DNA of 64,000 bases from Niveibacterium microcysteis (GCF_017161445.1 NZ_CP071060.1:620001-684000), one strand, 5' to 3'. Numbered from the stretch's first letter, positions 16,501 to 26,318 are shown. Numbers and translations are program-made. Notes: generated from the letters alone by a model not told the origin.

Positions 16501-19170
16501 ATGTTCCTGCGCAGACTTGGCGGCAGCCTTCTCGGCCTGAGCCTGACGCTGTGTGCCGGCGCGGCATATGCCTTCAAACTCGATCAGGTGCCGGGCGCGC
16601 TCTCGCGCAGCGTGGTGCCGGTCGACTATCGCGTCGAGCTGGACGCCGATCCTTACGCCGACAGCTTCTCCGGCCGCCAGACAATCCGCTTCGACCTGCG
16701 CCGCGCCACACGCGAGATCGTCTTGCACGCCGACGCACTGACGGTGCGCGCGGACGCGCTGGACGGCGTCGCGCAGGCCATGCCCGTCGAGGCGGACGCC
16801 CAGGCGCAGACCATCACGATCCGGCTGCCGCGCAGGCTGGAGCCAGGGCGCCACACGCTGGGCCTGAGCTGGCAGGGCCGTATCGAAGAGAACGGCGAGG
16901 GGTTGTACGTGGCGCGCTACCGCACCCCGGACGGCGTCGAAAAGCGGATGCTCGCGACGGACATGGAGCCGATCGGCACGCGCCGAATGATGCCGCTGTT
17001 CGATGAGCCCGTCTTCCGCGCCCGCTTCGACATCGGTGTGCGCACCCCGGCCCGCTTCACCGTGTTGGGCAACATGCCGCAGGCGAGCGAACGCAGTCTG
17101 CCCGACGGCCGCAAGGAAGTGCGCTTCATGCCGACGCCGAAGATGGCGTCGTATCTGGTCGCGCTCGCCGTGGGCGAATTCGAGGCGGCCCGCGCCACGC
17201 ACGACGGCATCGAACTGGCGATCTGGACGACTGAAGGCCTCAGCCAGCAAACCGGCTACGCGATGGCCGCCACCTGGCAGGTGCTTGACTACTACCACCA
17301 GTGGTTCGGCATCCGCTATCCGTTGCCCAAACTCGATCAGCTGGCGGTACCCGGAAAGCGGGGCGCGATGGAGAACTGGGGGCTGATCACCTATGGCGAG
17401 TCCCTGCTCGTGATGGATCCCGACCGCGCCGGTTTCCGCCAGCGGGAAGGCAGCTTCACCACGATCGCGCACGAGATCGCGCATCAGTGGTTCGGCAACC
17501 TGGTGACGATGGCCTGGTGGGACGATCTGTGGCTCAACGAAGCCTTTGCCGAATGGATGGGCGTGAAGGCCGCGCGGGAGCTCAATCCGGCGTGGCGCGC
17601 ACTCGATAACCTCGGGCACGAGCGCGACAAGGCCATGCTGGATGATGCGCTGCCCACGGCGAAGCCGATCGCGCGCGCCGTTGCCAGCGATCGCGCAGCC
17701 TTCGATTCCTTCGATGCGACCACCTACAACAAGGGCCACATGGTGATCGGCCTGATCGAGCAGTACCTGGGTGAGCAGGGTCTGCGCGATGGCATCCGCA
17801 GCTACCTTGGCAAGCATGCCTACAGCAACGCAACGGGCGCGGACCTATGGGACGCACTCGCCAAGCGCAGCGGAAAACCGGTTGCGGCCTTCGCGCAGGC
17901 GTGGACGACTCGCCCCGGCCACCCGACGGTGTTCGCCAGCCGCACCTGTGAGCAGGGGCAGGAACAGATCAGCCTGCGCCAACAGCGCTATGGTTTCGGC
18001 GCGATTGCCGGGGCGGACGAGCAATGGCCGCTGCCGCTGCAGTTGGCGGCGCAGGATGGCGCTGCTCGCGAGCGCATCGAGCTGGGCAGCGCACCGCAGG
18101 TCGTCACCGGCCCCGCCTGCCGCACGATGCGTAGTGTCGAGCCTTCGCCCTTCGATCTGTGGCGCCTTGCTTGGGATGACAACAGCCTGCACGCCTTGCT
18201 GGCGCGCTTCCCGCAACTCAGTTCGGAGCAGCGCGCACGCCTGCTGGGCGATGCCTGGGCGCTCGCGCAAACCGGCGACGTGCGGATCGATACGGTCGTT
18301 GCGATGCTCGACGCGCTGCCGGTGTCCGATACGCCGCAAACCTGGAGCAGCGCGATTGCTGTGATGCGTGCGGTACGCGGGTTCGCACGCAACACGCCAC
18401 ACGCGGCCGCTTGGGATGCTCGTGTGCGTGGCTGGCTGGCGCCGGTGGGCGAGCGGCTGGCGGCGCTGCCGACCGATCAGCAGGAGCAACCCGCGTTCGC
18501 GATCTTGATTGCCGACGTGGAAACCTTGCGCGGCTTGGCGGGCGATGTTGGCGTGATCGGGCTGGCGCGCCAGCAATTCGCGCGCGCCGAGCCAAATGTG
18601 TCGCGCGATCGTTATGTGGGTTTGCTGCAGGTGTTCGCCGCCCACGCAACGCCAGCCGAATTCGACGCCCTGCTTGCACGCAGCCGGGAGAACCGCGATA
18701 CCGGCCTCGAATGGGCTTACGGCAACGCGCTCGCATATGCACCGACGCCCGAGGCGGCGGAAAAGGTGCTGGCCCTGAGCCTCGAAGATGCCCTGCCGCG
18801 CGCGGTGCGCGACAGCCTCGCGGGGTGGCTGGCTGAGCACGGCCATGCACGGCAGGTGTGGGCCTTCACTCAGGCGCATATCGACACACTGTTTGCGCGC
18901 GCCTCCACCTGGGCCCGCCGTTACATCGTCAGCAGTCCGTTGGACGGCGCACGCGATGCAGCCCTTGCGGCCGAGATCGACGCCTATGCGGCGGCGCATC
19001 TGACGGATGACGAGCGGCCCACCGTGAAGCAGGCGCTCGCTGCCAGCGCGCGCAACATCGAAGCCTGGCAGCGCATTGGCGAGCCGCTGGCGCGGGTGCT
19101 GGGCTTGCCGGACAGCGCAGCCACCGCCTCGTCAGGCGCGTCCGAGCCACCGAAGGGGGATCCGTCATGA
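16501..19170 (+). CDS. Secreted M1-family zinc aminopeptidase
   Basis: The product is 889 aa from ATG 16501, chosen because GGAG lies 6 bases before it and it gives a clean signal peptide (MFLRRLGGSLLGLSLTLCAG, cleavage near AYA-FK). The exopeptidase motif GAMEN is at residues 288-292. The zinc site is HEIAHQW with His324, Glu325 and His328, and the third ligand Glu347 lies in LNEAFAEW. A long helical ERAP1-like C-terminal domain follows (about 540-889). The layout is of the aminopeptidase N superfamily, but the signal peptide distinguishes it from cytoplasmic PepN, so a periplasmic role in peptide trimming is inferred. Its stop overlaps the next ABC exporter gene. Confidence 0.93.
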   Translation: MFLRRLGGSLLGLSLTLCAGAAYAFKLDQVPGALSRSVVPVDYRVELDADPYADSFSGRQTIRFDLRRATREIVLHADALTVRADALDGVAQAMPVEADAQAQTITIRLPRRLEPGRHTLGLSWQGRIEENGEGLYVARYRTPDGVEKRMLATDMEPIGTRRMMPLFDEPVFRARFDIGVRTPARFTVLGNMPQASERSLPDGRKEVRFMPTPKMASYLVALAVGEFEAARATHDGIELAIWTTEGLSQQTGYAMAATWQVLDYYHQWFGIRYPLPKLDQLAVPGKRGAMENWGLITYGESLLVMDPDRAGFRQREGSFTTIAHEIAHQWFGNLVTMAWWDDLWLNEAFAEWMGVKAARELNPAWRALDNLGHERDKAMLDDALPTAKPIARAVASDRAAFDSFDATTYNKGHMVIGLIEQYLGEQGLRDGIRSYLGKHAYSNATGADLWDALAKRSGKPVAAFAQAWTTRPGHPTVFASRTCEQGQEQISLRQQRYGFGAIAGADEQWPLPLQLAAQDGAARERIELGSAPQVVTGPACRTMRSVEPSPFDLWRLAWDDNSLHALLARFPQLSSEQRARLLGDAWALAQTGDVRIDTVVAMLDALPVSDTPQTWSSAIAVMRAVRGFARNTPHAAAWDARVRGWLAPVGERLAALPTDQQEQPAFAILIADVETLRGLAGDVGVIGLARQQFARAEPNVSRDRYVGLLQVFAAHATPAEFDALLARSRENRDTGLEWAYGNALAYAPTPEAAEKVLALSLEDALPRAVRDSLAGWLAEHGHARQVWAFTQAHIDTLFARASTWARRYIVSSPLDGARDAALAAEIDAYAAAHLTDDERPTVKQALAASARNIEAWQRIGEPLARVLGLPDSAATASSGASEPPKGDPS

Positions 19171-20960
19171 CTGCGCAGCACCCGCTTGCCCGGCTGCTTG
19201 GCCACGCGCGCGCCTACCGTCGCGACGTCTGGCTCGCCTCGCTGTACTCGGTGCTCAACAAGTTCTTTGATGTGCTGCCGGAGGTGCTGATCGGTGTTGC
19301 GGTTGATGTAGTCGTCAATCGTAAGGACTCTTTCCTCGCACGCGTCGGCGTGCATGAGCCGAAGGACCAACTGGTGCTGCTGGCCGCGGTCACCGCGCTG
19401 ATCTGGGTCGGCGAATCGTTCTTCCAGTACCTCTACGACGTGAAGTGGCGCACCCTCGCGCAGAACCTGCAGCACGACCTGCGCCAGCAGGCCTACCAGC
19501 ATGTGCAGCGGCTGGAGATGGGCTTCTTCGAGCGCCAGCGCACCGGCAACCTGATGTCCATCCTCGGCGACGACATCAACCAGATGGAGCGCTTCCTCAA
19601 CGGCGGCGCGAACGACCTGATCCAGGTGTTCTGTTCGTCGCTGATGGTGGGCGCGGTGTTCTTCGCGCTTACCGCCAAACTCGCCTTCCTGTCGCTGATC
19701 CCGGTGCCGGTGATCCTCTACGGCGCCTTCTGGTTCCAGGGCCGGCTTGCGCCGCGCTATGCCGGTGTGCGCGAGGCGGCCGGCACGCTCGCGTCACGAC
19801 TGTCGAACAACCTGCTCGGTATCGCCACGATCAAGGCCTACACCGCGGAAGCCTACGAGGCCGAGCATGTGCGCCAGGGCTCCGACGCCTACCGGGTGCG
19901 CAATGCCGAGGCAATCCGCCTCTCCGCCGCAATTACGCCGGTGATCCGCATGGCGATCCTCGCCGGCTTTACGGTGACGCTGCTTTACGGCGGCTTCCTG
20001 ACGCTGAACGGCGAGTTGGGTGTCGGCAGCTACTCGGTGCTGGTGTACCTGACGCAGCGCCTACTCTGGCCACTGACCCGGCTGGCGGACATGACCGATC
20101 TGTACCAGCGCTCGATGGCTTCGATCGAACGGGTCATGAACCTGATCGACACGCCGCTTGCGATTCCCTACGAGGGCCGTCACCTGCCGGCCGGTTCGGT
20201 GAAGGGCGCGCTGACCTTCGACGCGGTGCACTTCGCCTACGGCGAACAGCCCACGCTGCAGGGCATCTCGCTGACGGTGCCGGCCGGCCACACCGTTGCC
20301 TTCGTCGGCAGCACCGGCAGCGGCAAGAGCACGCTGGTGAAGCTGCTGCTGCGCTTCATCGAACCGCAGCGTGGCCGCATCCTGCTCGACGACACCGCCA
20401 TCGGCGAGGCCAACCTGCAAGACCTGCGCCGCGCGATCGGCTATGTCGCGCAAGACAGCTTCCTCGCCGATGCGACCGTCGCCGACAACATTGCCTACGG
20501 TCTGCCAACGGCCAAGCGGGACGACATTGTCGCCGCCGCAGTGGCGGCTGAAGCGCACGAGTTCATCGCCCAGATGCCGCAGGGCTACGACACGCCGGTC
20601 GGCGAGCGCGGGCAGAAGCTCTCCGGCGGCCAGCGGCAGCGCATCGCGCTGGCCCGCGCGATTCTGAAGAACCCGCCGATCCTGGTGCTGGACGAAGCCA
20701 CCAGCGCGGTCGACAACGAGACCGAGGCTGCGATTCAGCGCTCGCTTGAACGCGTCACCCGCAACCGCACCAGCCTGATCATCGCGCACCGGCTGTCCAC
20801 CGTGCGGCACGCCGACACCATCTATGTGATGGAGCAGGGCCGCATCGTCGAGCAGGGCACGCACGACGCGCTGCTCGCGCTCGGCGGCCAGTACGCCGCG
20901 TTGTGGCGCCTGCAGACGGGCGAACGCACGGTGGCCGAATCTGCGGCCGATTCGGTGTAG
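19167..20960 (+). CDS. ABC half-transporter, exporter type (TM domain plus ATPase)
   Basis: The product is 597 aa. An exporter-type six-helix membrane domain (about residues 20-330) is fused to a nucleotide-binding domain with Walker [10 protein letters not shown], signature [15 protein letters not shown], Walker [13 protein letters not shown] and [13 protein letters not shown]. It is probably a homodimer. It overlaps the secreted aminopeptidase by 4 bases (ATGA), which suggests co-translation, but the substrate is unknown: lipid, peptide or drug are all possible. It is not the MsbA of this genome, which sits at 49528-51285. Confidence 0.9.
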   Translation: MTAQHPLARLLGHARAYRRDVWLASLYSVLNKFFDVLPEVLIGVAVDVVVNRKDSFLARVGVHEPKDQLVLLAAVTALIWVGESFFQYLYDVKWRTLAQNLQHDLRQQAYQHVQRLEMGFFERQRTGNLMSILGDDINQMERFLNGGANDLIQVFCSSLMVGAVFFALTAKLAFLSLIPVPVILYGAFWFQGRLAPRYAGVREAAGTLASRLSNNLLGIATIKAYTAEAYEAEHVRQGSDAYRVRNAEAIRLSAAITPVIRMAILAGFTVTLLYGGFLTLNGELGVGSYSVLVYLTQRLLWPLTRLADMTDLYQRSMASIERVMNLIDTPLAIPYEGRHLPAGSVKGALTFDAVHFAYGEQPTLQGISLTVPAGHTVAFVGSTGSGKSTLVKLLLRFIEPQRGRILLDDTAIGEANLQDLRRAIGYVAQDSFLADATVADNIAYGLPTAKRDDIVAAAVAAEAHEFIAQMPQGYDTPVGERGQKLSGGQRQRIALARAILKNPPILVLDEATSAVDNETEAAIQRSLERVTRNRTSLIIAHRLSTVRHADTIYVMEQGRIVEQGTHDALLALGGQYAALWRLQTGERTVAESAADSV

Positions 20961-21061
20961 GCTCGCGAACTTGTCACGCGAAACGCGTACAAACAGAGAA
21001 CCCGAGGCGCCCGACAGATGGCGCCCGCAACACCACCCTCAACCCTGACAGGAGCAACACC

Positions 21062-21565
21062 ATGAGCACAGTCACTCTGGGCGGTAACCCGATCGATGTC
21101 GCCGGCACCTTCCCGGCCCCCGGCAGCACCGCCGCCGAGTTCGCGCTGGTCGGCGCCGACCTCGCCAACCATGGCCTCGCCGAGTTCGCCGGCAAGCGCA
21201 AGGTGCTGAACATCGTGCCCTCGCTCGATACGCCGACCTGCGCAGTCTCGACCCGCAAGTTCAACGAGAAGGCCTCGTCGCTCGACAACACCGTCGTGCT
21301 GGTCATCTCCGCCGACCTGCCCTTCGCCGCCAAGCGCTTCTGCGAAGTCGAAGGCCTGAAGAACGTGATGACGCTGTCGACCATGCGCGGTGGCGAGGCC
21401 TTCAAGCAGGCCTACGGCGTGGACATCGCCAGTGGCCCGCTCGCCGGTGTCACCGCCCGTGCGGTGGTCGTGCTGGATGCCGACAACAAGGTGCTGCACA
21501 GCGAGCTCGTCAGCGAAATCAAGAACGAGCCGAACTATGAGGCGGCGCTGGCGGCCTTGAAGTAA
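21062..21565 (+). CDS. tpx: Thiol peroxidase (Tpx, atypical 2-Cys peroxiredoxin)
   Basis: The product is 167 aa. It reduces lipid and hydrogen peroxides in the periplasm/cytosol using thioredoxin. The peroxidatic Cys60 lies in [17 protein letters not shown] and the resolving Cys94 in [11 protein letters not shown], the Tpx spacing. AGGAG precedes ATG 21062 by 8 bases. The gene is separated by about 100 bases from the ABC exporter and ends in its own terminator, so it is likely monocistronic. Confidence 0.97.
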   Translation: MSTVTLGGNPIDVAGTFPAPGSTAAEFALVGADLANHGLAEFAGKRKVLNIVPSLDTPTCAVSTRKFNEKASSLDNTVVLVISADLPFAAKRFCEVEGLKNVMTLSTMRGGEAFKQAYGVDIASGPLAGVTARAVVVLDADNKVLHSELVSEIKNEPNYEAALAALK

Positions 21566-21609
21566 GGCTTTGGTTGCGGCCGTTGCGACGGTCGTGTGCG
21601 TTGTGGAAG

Positions 21610-21640
21610 GAGCCCGCTGAGTGCGGGCTCTTTTGTTTTG
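21610..21640 (+). terminator. Rho-independent terminator of tpx
   Basis: Stem GAGCCCGC / GCGGGCTC of 8 bp with loop TGAGT, followed by TTTTGTTTTG. Confidence 0.88.
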
Positions 21641-21769
21641 TGGCTTGGACGGGGAGTGGGGCGTAGGTTGGTGCTGAGCTACGCGAAACCCAACGATTGG
21701 GCTCGCGATTGGCGTGGCCCATTTGCGCCGGCCGTCCCGCTGAAGCCGGGTCCCGGCCCGGCGGCCGGG

Positions 21770-21799
21770 GTACTTTCTTTGTGCGAACAAAGAAAGTAC
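21770..21799. repeat. Perfect 13-bp palindrome, left repeat copy
   Basis: GTACTTTCTTTGT / ACAAAGAAAGTAC with a 4-base loop GCGA. It has no T-run of a terminator and recurs in altered form in the right copy. Confidence 0.85.
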
Positions 21800-22280
21800 C
21801 CAAAGAAAATCGCCCCGCTTCAACGCCCCTTGCTGCGCAAGGGGTGCCCTGCGCTGCTCGAAGCATCGGGTGGCTGCGGAACTCGCCCTCGCTGCGCTCG
21901 GAGCTCAAACAGTCCTCGCCACCGCCATGCTTCGCATGTCGGAACCCGATGCTTCTGCGCTGCTCGGCGTTTCAGAGGGGGATTGAAAAGCGTCGGCGAT
22001 CAACCGCTGCGACGTATTCGTAGTTCCGGTGGAACGGATGAATGCACCCACCCCGGATTCCGCCGTGCTTCATCCAGGCTACGAACAACGCCCAAGCGTC
22101 GCGCCGCTGATGGTTTTGACTTTGGGTCCCGTCGAGAGCGCCGAACGGAGGTGTCGGCCGGCGGGGTAGTCCGGACTCGCTGTTTGAGGCGCGAAGCGCC
22201 GAGTTCGCGAGGCCGGCCGACGGGCGATACCGCAGTGAGGGCAGCCCGCAGGGCCGCGAACGCCGGGTCGTCTTTTCTTG

Positions 22281-22312
22281 GTTACTTCTTTTGACGAAGC
22301 AAAAGAAGTAAC
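22281..22312. repeat. Perfect 13-bp palindrome, right repeat copy
   Basis: GTTACTTCTTTTG / CAAAAGAAGTAAC with a 6-base loop ACGAAG. The stem differs from the left copy while keeping its length, which suggests selection for the hairpin rather than for the exact sequence. Confidence 0.85.
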
Positions 22313-22442
22313 ACGCCCGCCGGGGGCGGGACCCCGGCCAACGCACGCTTGCAACGCGACCACGCGAATCGCCAGCCGCCGCAACCCGCGCTCAAGCCAA
22401 CCCTTGGGCTTCGCTACGCTCAACCCAATCTACGCCCCTTCA

Positions 22443-23270
22443 CTACTTGGGCGGAGGGGGTGCAGTCGCACCCGGGGGAACGAGCACGCGGTCGACAAAT
22501 TGACGAGTTGCCGTACTTGACCCATGCCCAACGCCTGGGCACTTGTACGCTGATAGCCAAGGAGTGGCGCTCCTTGAGAACGCGCCTGGCGGGCTCCAGG
22601 CATAGCGGAGCATCTCGGCCATCACTTCATTGGTCTGCGTATCGATCACCTTGACGGTGCTGCTGGCCAAGCCGCGCGCCCGCTCTTCAGGGACGACGTG
22701 GTCTTCGAAGGTCACCGCATAGCGGGGGGGGTCTAGCGGAGGGCTCTTATCAAGCCAGAACTTGATGTAGCCCTTTAAGTAGGACTTGTCGTACTGCCAC
22801 GGTTCGTCCCAGCGTGGCGTGTAGTGAACCCGCTCGCCATTTCTCTCATCGACGACTTCGACATATTTGAAGCCGGAGATAGACGATGCCGCTTGGCCGC
22901 CGTCGACGAAGTAACTGTTATCGCCCGCCGTCGTGATTGGATCGCGGTTATAGAGAAAGCTGGATATGTAGCTCTCATCAGTGCCCTCCAGCGCAAAGGC
23001 AGCCCCCGGCGCCATAAGATCCTGCCAGTCACCATCGCGACGTACCTTCAAGAGCAGAATCCCCTCAACGTTCTCAGCCTTTCGATAGAACTTGTAACCG
23101 GCAACCTCGCGGCACAAACGCTGAAACTCCGCCTTGTCCGCGGCATACCGTGCCTGCGCCGCGGCCCGCGCCTGGCGAGCGAGGTGGTAGTCGTAGGCGG
23201 GTTTGGCGAGCAGCGCGGTCACGGCCAGCAGGCCCAGCACCCAGCGGGTTTTCACACTCAGCGCAGGCAT
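22443..23270 (-). CDS. Hypothetical single-pass membrane protein
   Basis: The product is 275 aa from ATG 23270. A membrane anchor lies at about residues 9-24 (VLGLLAVTALLAKPAYDY), then a helical stretch (LARQARAAAQARYAADKAEF), then a soluble domain with CREVAGYKFYRKAENVEGILLL, and a C-terminal RYAWSPPGAFSRSATPWLSA segment ending in VPPGATAPPPPK. I do not recognise a function. Base composition is clearly lower in GC than its neighbours (29/60 at 22741-22800, 31/60 at 22861-22920, against 43/60 at 24481-24540). Its stop lies a few bases from the repeat island. Recent acquisition is plausible. Confidence 0.75.
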   Translation of the reverse strand: MPALSVKTRWVLGLLAVTALLAKPAYDYHLARQARAAAQARYAADKAEFQRLCREVAGYKFYRKAENVEGILLLKVRRDGDWQDLMAPGAAFALEGTDESYISSFLYNRDPITTAGDNSYFVDGGQAASSISGFKYVEVVDERNGERVHYTPRWDEPWQYDKSYLKGYIKFWLDKSPPLDPPRYAVTFEDHVVPEERARGLASSTVKVIDTQTNEVMAEMLRYAWSPPGAFSRSATPWLSAYKCPGVGHGSSTATRQFVDRVLVPPGATAPPPPK

Positions 23271-23619
23271 CACGCAGTTCTCCGGAAAGCATGTGGTGTA
23301 TGGCTCATGATCGGTTCGGCAGATCGGCTGCGGCCTCGGTGCGCTTGCAGGCAGCGCAGTGTTTCGCCGGCATTGTCCGCGGATGGCCCGTTTGCCGCGC
23401 GAGGCTACTTCACACTCTGCGGCGGGTATGTCCCGTCGCGGCCCTACGCGCAAGCCCGCTTGCGCAGGATCAATCGCGGCACATCACCATGACTTGGCGT
23501 GACGGAATGGGCCACGCGATGGGCAGGACACACGGCAGAATCCGCCCGCGCCCGCCAAGCCGGATGAGCGCTCGCGCAGCTCGCCGCGATGGTTCGCGAG
23601 CACAACGACCCGACCCAAG
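23271..23619. other. Intergenic gap, no gene seen
   Basis: 349 bases between two divergent genes. I see no ORF with coding character, no tRNA and no strong terminator. It should hold the promoters of both flanking genes. Confidence 0.45.
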
Positions 23620-24237
23620 ATGAACAAGAAAATGCTGTTGGCCGCCGTTGCGGCCTGTTTTTGCACCCTGAGTGCCCAGGCCGATGAAGGCCGCTCCGTC
23701 TTCTTCGCGCTGACCGGTGGCCTCACGTACGGCGGCGACGAGATCGCCACCATCACCTACACCGATGGCAGTTCCACCGAACTGCGTGCCGGCAACCTCT
23801 TCAGCATCGGCGCTGGCGCGCTGTGGGCGCCGACGAACATGCCGATCTCGGTGCAGGCTACGCTGAACTACCATTCCGATTACGCCAGCGCCAAGAACGG
23901 CGATGCCACCTTCTCGCGCGTGCCCTTCGAGCTGATGGGCTACTACACCGGTGTCGACAAGTGGCGTTTCGGCGCCGGCCTGCGCTTCGTGAATAGCATC
24001 AGCGCGGAACTCAAGCGCGACGGCGCTGCGACGGAGACGGTCGACTACAAGAACGCCGTGGGCTATGTGATCGAGGCGGGCTACCGGATCACGAAGCAAG
24101 GCTGGGTCAACGCCCGAATTGGTATCGAGGAGTACGAGCCGGAATCGCTCAAGGTGGGCGGTTGGCGCTACGACATCTCGAACCAGGAGAAGGTCAACGC
24201 CAGCTACGGCGGCGTGAACGTCGTGTTCGGGTTCTGA
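23620..24237 (+). CDS. Outer-membrane beta-barrel protein, hypothetical
   Basis: The product is 205 aa. The signal peptide is MNKKMLLAAVAACFCTLSAQA, with cleavage before DEGRS. The mature part alternates polar and aromatic/hydrophobic residues (VFFALTGGLTYGG, LFSIGAGALWAP, FELMGYYTGV, WRFGAGLRFVNS, GVNVVFGF) and ends in phenylalanine, as outer-membrane barrels do for BAM recognition. About eight strands fit. No function can be assigned. It is followed by a terminator. Confidence 0.8.
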   Translation: MNKKMLLAAVAACFCTLSAQADEGRSVFFALTGGLTYGGDEIATITYTDGSSTELRAGNLFSIGAGALWAPTNMPISVQATLNYHSDYASAKNGDATFSRVPFELMGYYTGVDKWRFGAGLRFVNSISAELKRDGAATETVDYKNAVGYVIEAGYRITKQGWVNARIGIEEYEPESLKVGGWRYDISNQEKVNASYGGVNVVFGF

Positions 24238-24261
24238 TTTCGGCGCTGCGATGCGCTTCGG

Positions 24262-24290
24262 AAGGCCGGGCGTGCCCCGGCCTTTGGTCT
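24262..24290 (+). terminator. Terminator-like hairpin after beta-barrel gene
   Basis: AAGGCCGGG / CCCGGCCTT stem of 9 bp, loop CGTGC, followed by a short T-containing tail (TGGTCTT). The T-run is weak. Confidence 0.65.
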
Positions 24291-24369
24291 TCCTCGCTTC
24301 AGCGAATCGCACGGCGATGATTGCCCTCGTCCGCCTTAGAATCGCGGCTTTACAAAGTTTGGAGCCGCC

Positions 24370-25305
24370 ATGTCCGTCCTTATCTGCGGATCGATTGCTT
24401 ACGACACGATCATGGTGTTCCAGGATCGCTTCAAGAAGCACATCCTGCCCGACCAGATCCACATCCTGAACGTTTCCTTCCTCGTGCCGGACATGCGGCG
24501 CGAGTTCGGCGGCTGCGCCGGCAACATTGCCTACGCGCTGAAGCTGCTCGGCGGTGCGCCGCTGATCATGGCCACGGCGGGTGAGGACGCCGCGCCGTAC
24601 CGCAAGCGCCTGGCCGACCTCGGGATTCCGGATACGCATGTGCGCGAGGTGCCGGGCAGCTACACCGCGCAAGCCTTCATCACCACCGATCTGGACGACA
24701 ACCAGATCACCGCCTTCCACCCCGGCGCGATGAGCTTCTCGCACCAGAACCATGTGGCGGATGCGGCCGGCGTGAAGCTCGGCATCGTCGGGCCGGACGG
24801 TCGAGACGGCATGCTGCAGCACGCACGCGACTTCCACGCCGCGGGCATCCCCTTCGTATTCGATCCGGGCCAGGCGATGCCGCTGTTCTCGGGCGAGGAC
24901 TTCCTGCAGTTCCTCGACTGGGCGACCTGGTGCACCGTCAACGACTACGAAGCACACCTGCTGTGCGAGCGCACCGGTCTCACGCTGCCGCAGATCGCGG
25001 CCAAGGTACAGGGGCTGGTTGTCACGCGCGGCGGCGAAGGTTCGGACATCTTTGCTGACGGGCGCGAGACGCGCGTACCGGTGGTGCCGATCACCGCGAT
25101 CGCTGATCCCACCGGTTGCGGCGATGCCTACCGCGGCGGGCTGCTGTACGGGCTATCCAACGGTTGGTCGCTGGAGAAGGCGTGTCAGCTTGCAAGCGTG
25201 ATGGGCGCTTACAAGATCGAAGTTCGCGGCCCGCAGAACTACGCGCCGACGCGCGATGAGATCGCGGCGCGGTTCGAGAAGGCCTACGGCGCACGGCCGT
25301 TCTGA
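24370..25305 (+). CDS. PfkB-family carbohydrate/nucleoside kinase (adenosine kinase-like)
   Basis: The product is 311 aa. The ribokinase fold is evident: start MSVLICGSIAYDTIMVF, first signature GGCAGNIAYALKLLGG, and the catalytic/anion-hole motif ADPTGCGDAYRGGLLYGL near residue 244, where Asp of GCGD is the presumed base. The sequence resembles the proteobacterial adenosine kinase-like branch of PfkB kinases rather than fructokinases, but the substrate cannot be fixed from sequence alone. GGAG precedes the ATG. The gene is flanked by terminators on both sides, so it is probably monocistronic. Confidence 0.85.
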   Translation: MSVLICGSIAYDTIMVFQDRFKKHILPDQIHILNVSFLVPDMRREFGGCAGNIAYALKLLGGAPLIMATAGEDAAPYRKRLADLGIPDTHVREVPGSYTAQAFITTDLDDNQITAFHPGAMSFSHQNHVADAAGVKLGIVGPDGRDGMLQHARDFHAAGIPFVFDPGQAMPLFSGEDFLQFLDWATWCTVNDYEAHLLCERTGLTLPQIAAKVQGLVVTRGGEGSDIFADGRETRVPVVPITAIADPTGCGDAYRGGLLYGLSNGWSLEKACQLASVMGAYKIEVRGPQNYAPTRDEIAARFEKAYGARPF

Positions 25306-25323
25306 TCTGCTATAGGCAGTAAC

Positions 25324-25358
25324 AAAAAAGGCCGGGCGTTTGCACCCCGGCCTTTTTT
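25324..25358. terminator. Strong bidirectional terminator between kinase and ftsX
   Basis: AAAAAAGGCCGGG / CCCGGCCTTTTTT stem of 13 bp with a 9-base loop. The A-run and T-run make it work for the convergent kinase (plus) and ftsYEX (minus) transcripts. Confidence 0.92.
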
Positions 25359-25400
25359 ACGTGCTATCGATTTCGCAGCCTCGGGGCCGTGCAGCCGGGT

Positions 25401-26318
25401 TCAGTCGTCACCGCGCTCACCGGCCGCATGCAGATGCCGGCGAACCGACAGCGCGGCGCCGAGCCAGCCGAGCAGGCTTGCGAAACCGATCAGCACGGTT
25501 ACGCCGAGGAGATCCGGACCGCCGAGTTCGAGCGGGATGCCGTAGGACTCCGCGAGTCGGGTGGCGGGCCCCTGCATCAGCGCCAGGATGCCGAGCAGCA
25601 GCCCCCAGGCGGCGAGGCCGCCGAGCGCGCCTTGTAGCGCACCGAACCACAGGAAGGGGCGGCGCACCCATTGTTGGGTTGCGCCGAGCAGCAGGCTGAC
25701 GCCGATCTCGTGCCGCTGCGTCAGGATCTGCAGCCGGATGGTGTTGAAGGTGACGATGACCAGCGCGGCGCCCAGCAGGCCGGCCAGTGCACCGACCGCC
25801 GAGTGCACAAGGCTTACCAACGCTGCCAGCCGCTGCACCCATTCGGTGTCGAGTTGCACATGCGCGACGCCGGGCAGTTTGCGGAAGCTCTCGGCGAGGC
25901 GTGTGAACTCGGCGGGTGCGTCGCTGTGCGGGGTGATGATGAAGGCGTCGGGCAACGGATTCTCACCGAGCGCGCGGGTTACGTCGCCCAGGCCGCTGCC
26001 GCTTGCCAGCTGCTTGAGCGCTTCGTCGCGCGGAACGAAGCGCAGGCCGGTGACGCCTTTGTCGCTGCGCAGCGCACGTTCGACTGCGGCGACCTTGGCC
26101 TTGTCGGCGCCCACTTCCATGAAGAGGCTGATCTCGGGTTGGCCGGACAGGCCTTGTGCAAGTCGGGCGACGCTGTCGGCAAGCACATAGCCCAAGGCGG
26201 GCAGCACCAGCGCGATGGCAACCACGAGCACCGATAGCAGGGTGCCGAGCGGGGTATGGGTGAGGCGTTTGACGGCGCGCGTCAGCGCGATGCCGTGGAG
26301 GGCGAACCAGCGGGTCAT
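25401..26318 (-). CDS. ftsX: Cell division ABC permease-like protein FtsX
   Basis: The product is 305 aa. An N-terminal cytoplasmic part leads into TM1 (LSVLVVAIALVLPALGYVLA), then a periplasmic domain (about 60-165, QPEISLFMEVGADK ... LPGVAHVQLDTEW), then three further TM helices with the FtsX loop TFNTIRLQILTQRHEIGVSLLLG. FtsX works with FtsE at the divisome to activate cell-wall amidases through a periplasmic partner. It overlaps ftsE by 4 bases. Confidence 0.95.
   Translation of the reverse strand: MTRWFALHGIALTRAVKRLTHTPLGTLLSVLVVAIALVLPALGYVLADSVARLAQGLSGQPEISLFMEVGADKAKVAAVERALRSDKGVTGLRFVPRDEALKQLASGSGLGDVTRALGENPLPDAFIITPHSDAPAEFTRLAESFRKLPGVAHVQLDTEWVQRLAALVSLVHSAVGALAGLLGAALVIVTFNTIRLQILTQRHEIGVSLLLGATQQWVRRPFLWFGALQGALGGLAAWGLLLGILALMQGPATRLAESYGIPLELGGPDLLGVTVLIGFASLLGWLGAALSVRRHLHAAGERGDD

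Larger units (their letters stand above)
21657..22440. repeat. Non-coding island of two inverted repeat copies
   Basis: The ends are imperfect inverted repeats: GGGGCGTAGGTTGG at about 21657 reappears, reverse-complemented, at about 22425-22439, and the similarity continues through the GTAGCGAAACCCAA-like segment (21680-21695 against 22405-22420). Inside lie two long palindromes (21770-21799 and 22281-22312), each next to a GGCCGGGGT-type segment and followed, reading inward, by an AAAGAA or AAGAAAA segment and a CTCAAACAG segment. This indicates two diverged copies of one repeat family in opposite orientation. Open frames here are shared by shape only and lack coding features. Confidence 0.75.

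Noticed and set aside
16099..17817. 572-codon open frame antisense to the M1 aminopeptidase
   Set aside because: Overlaps a clear enzyme with complete active site; no recognisable domain of its own.
19167..20960. The ABC exporter as a second MsbA
   Set aside because: The LPS-linked exporter at 49528-51285 is the better MsbA; this one is coupled to a secreted aminopeptidase and lies in no lipid-A context.
21596..22294. Open frames inside the repeat island, up to 232 codons
   Set aside because: They follow the repeat rather than a protein pattern and switch frame between copies; such translations are commonly annotated by mistake.
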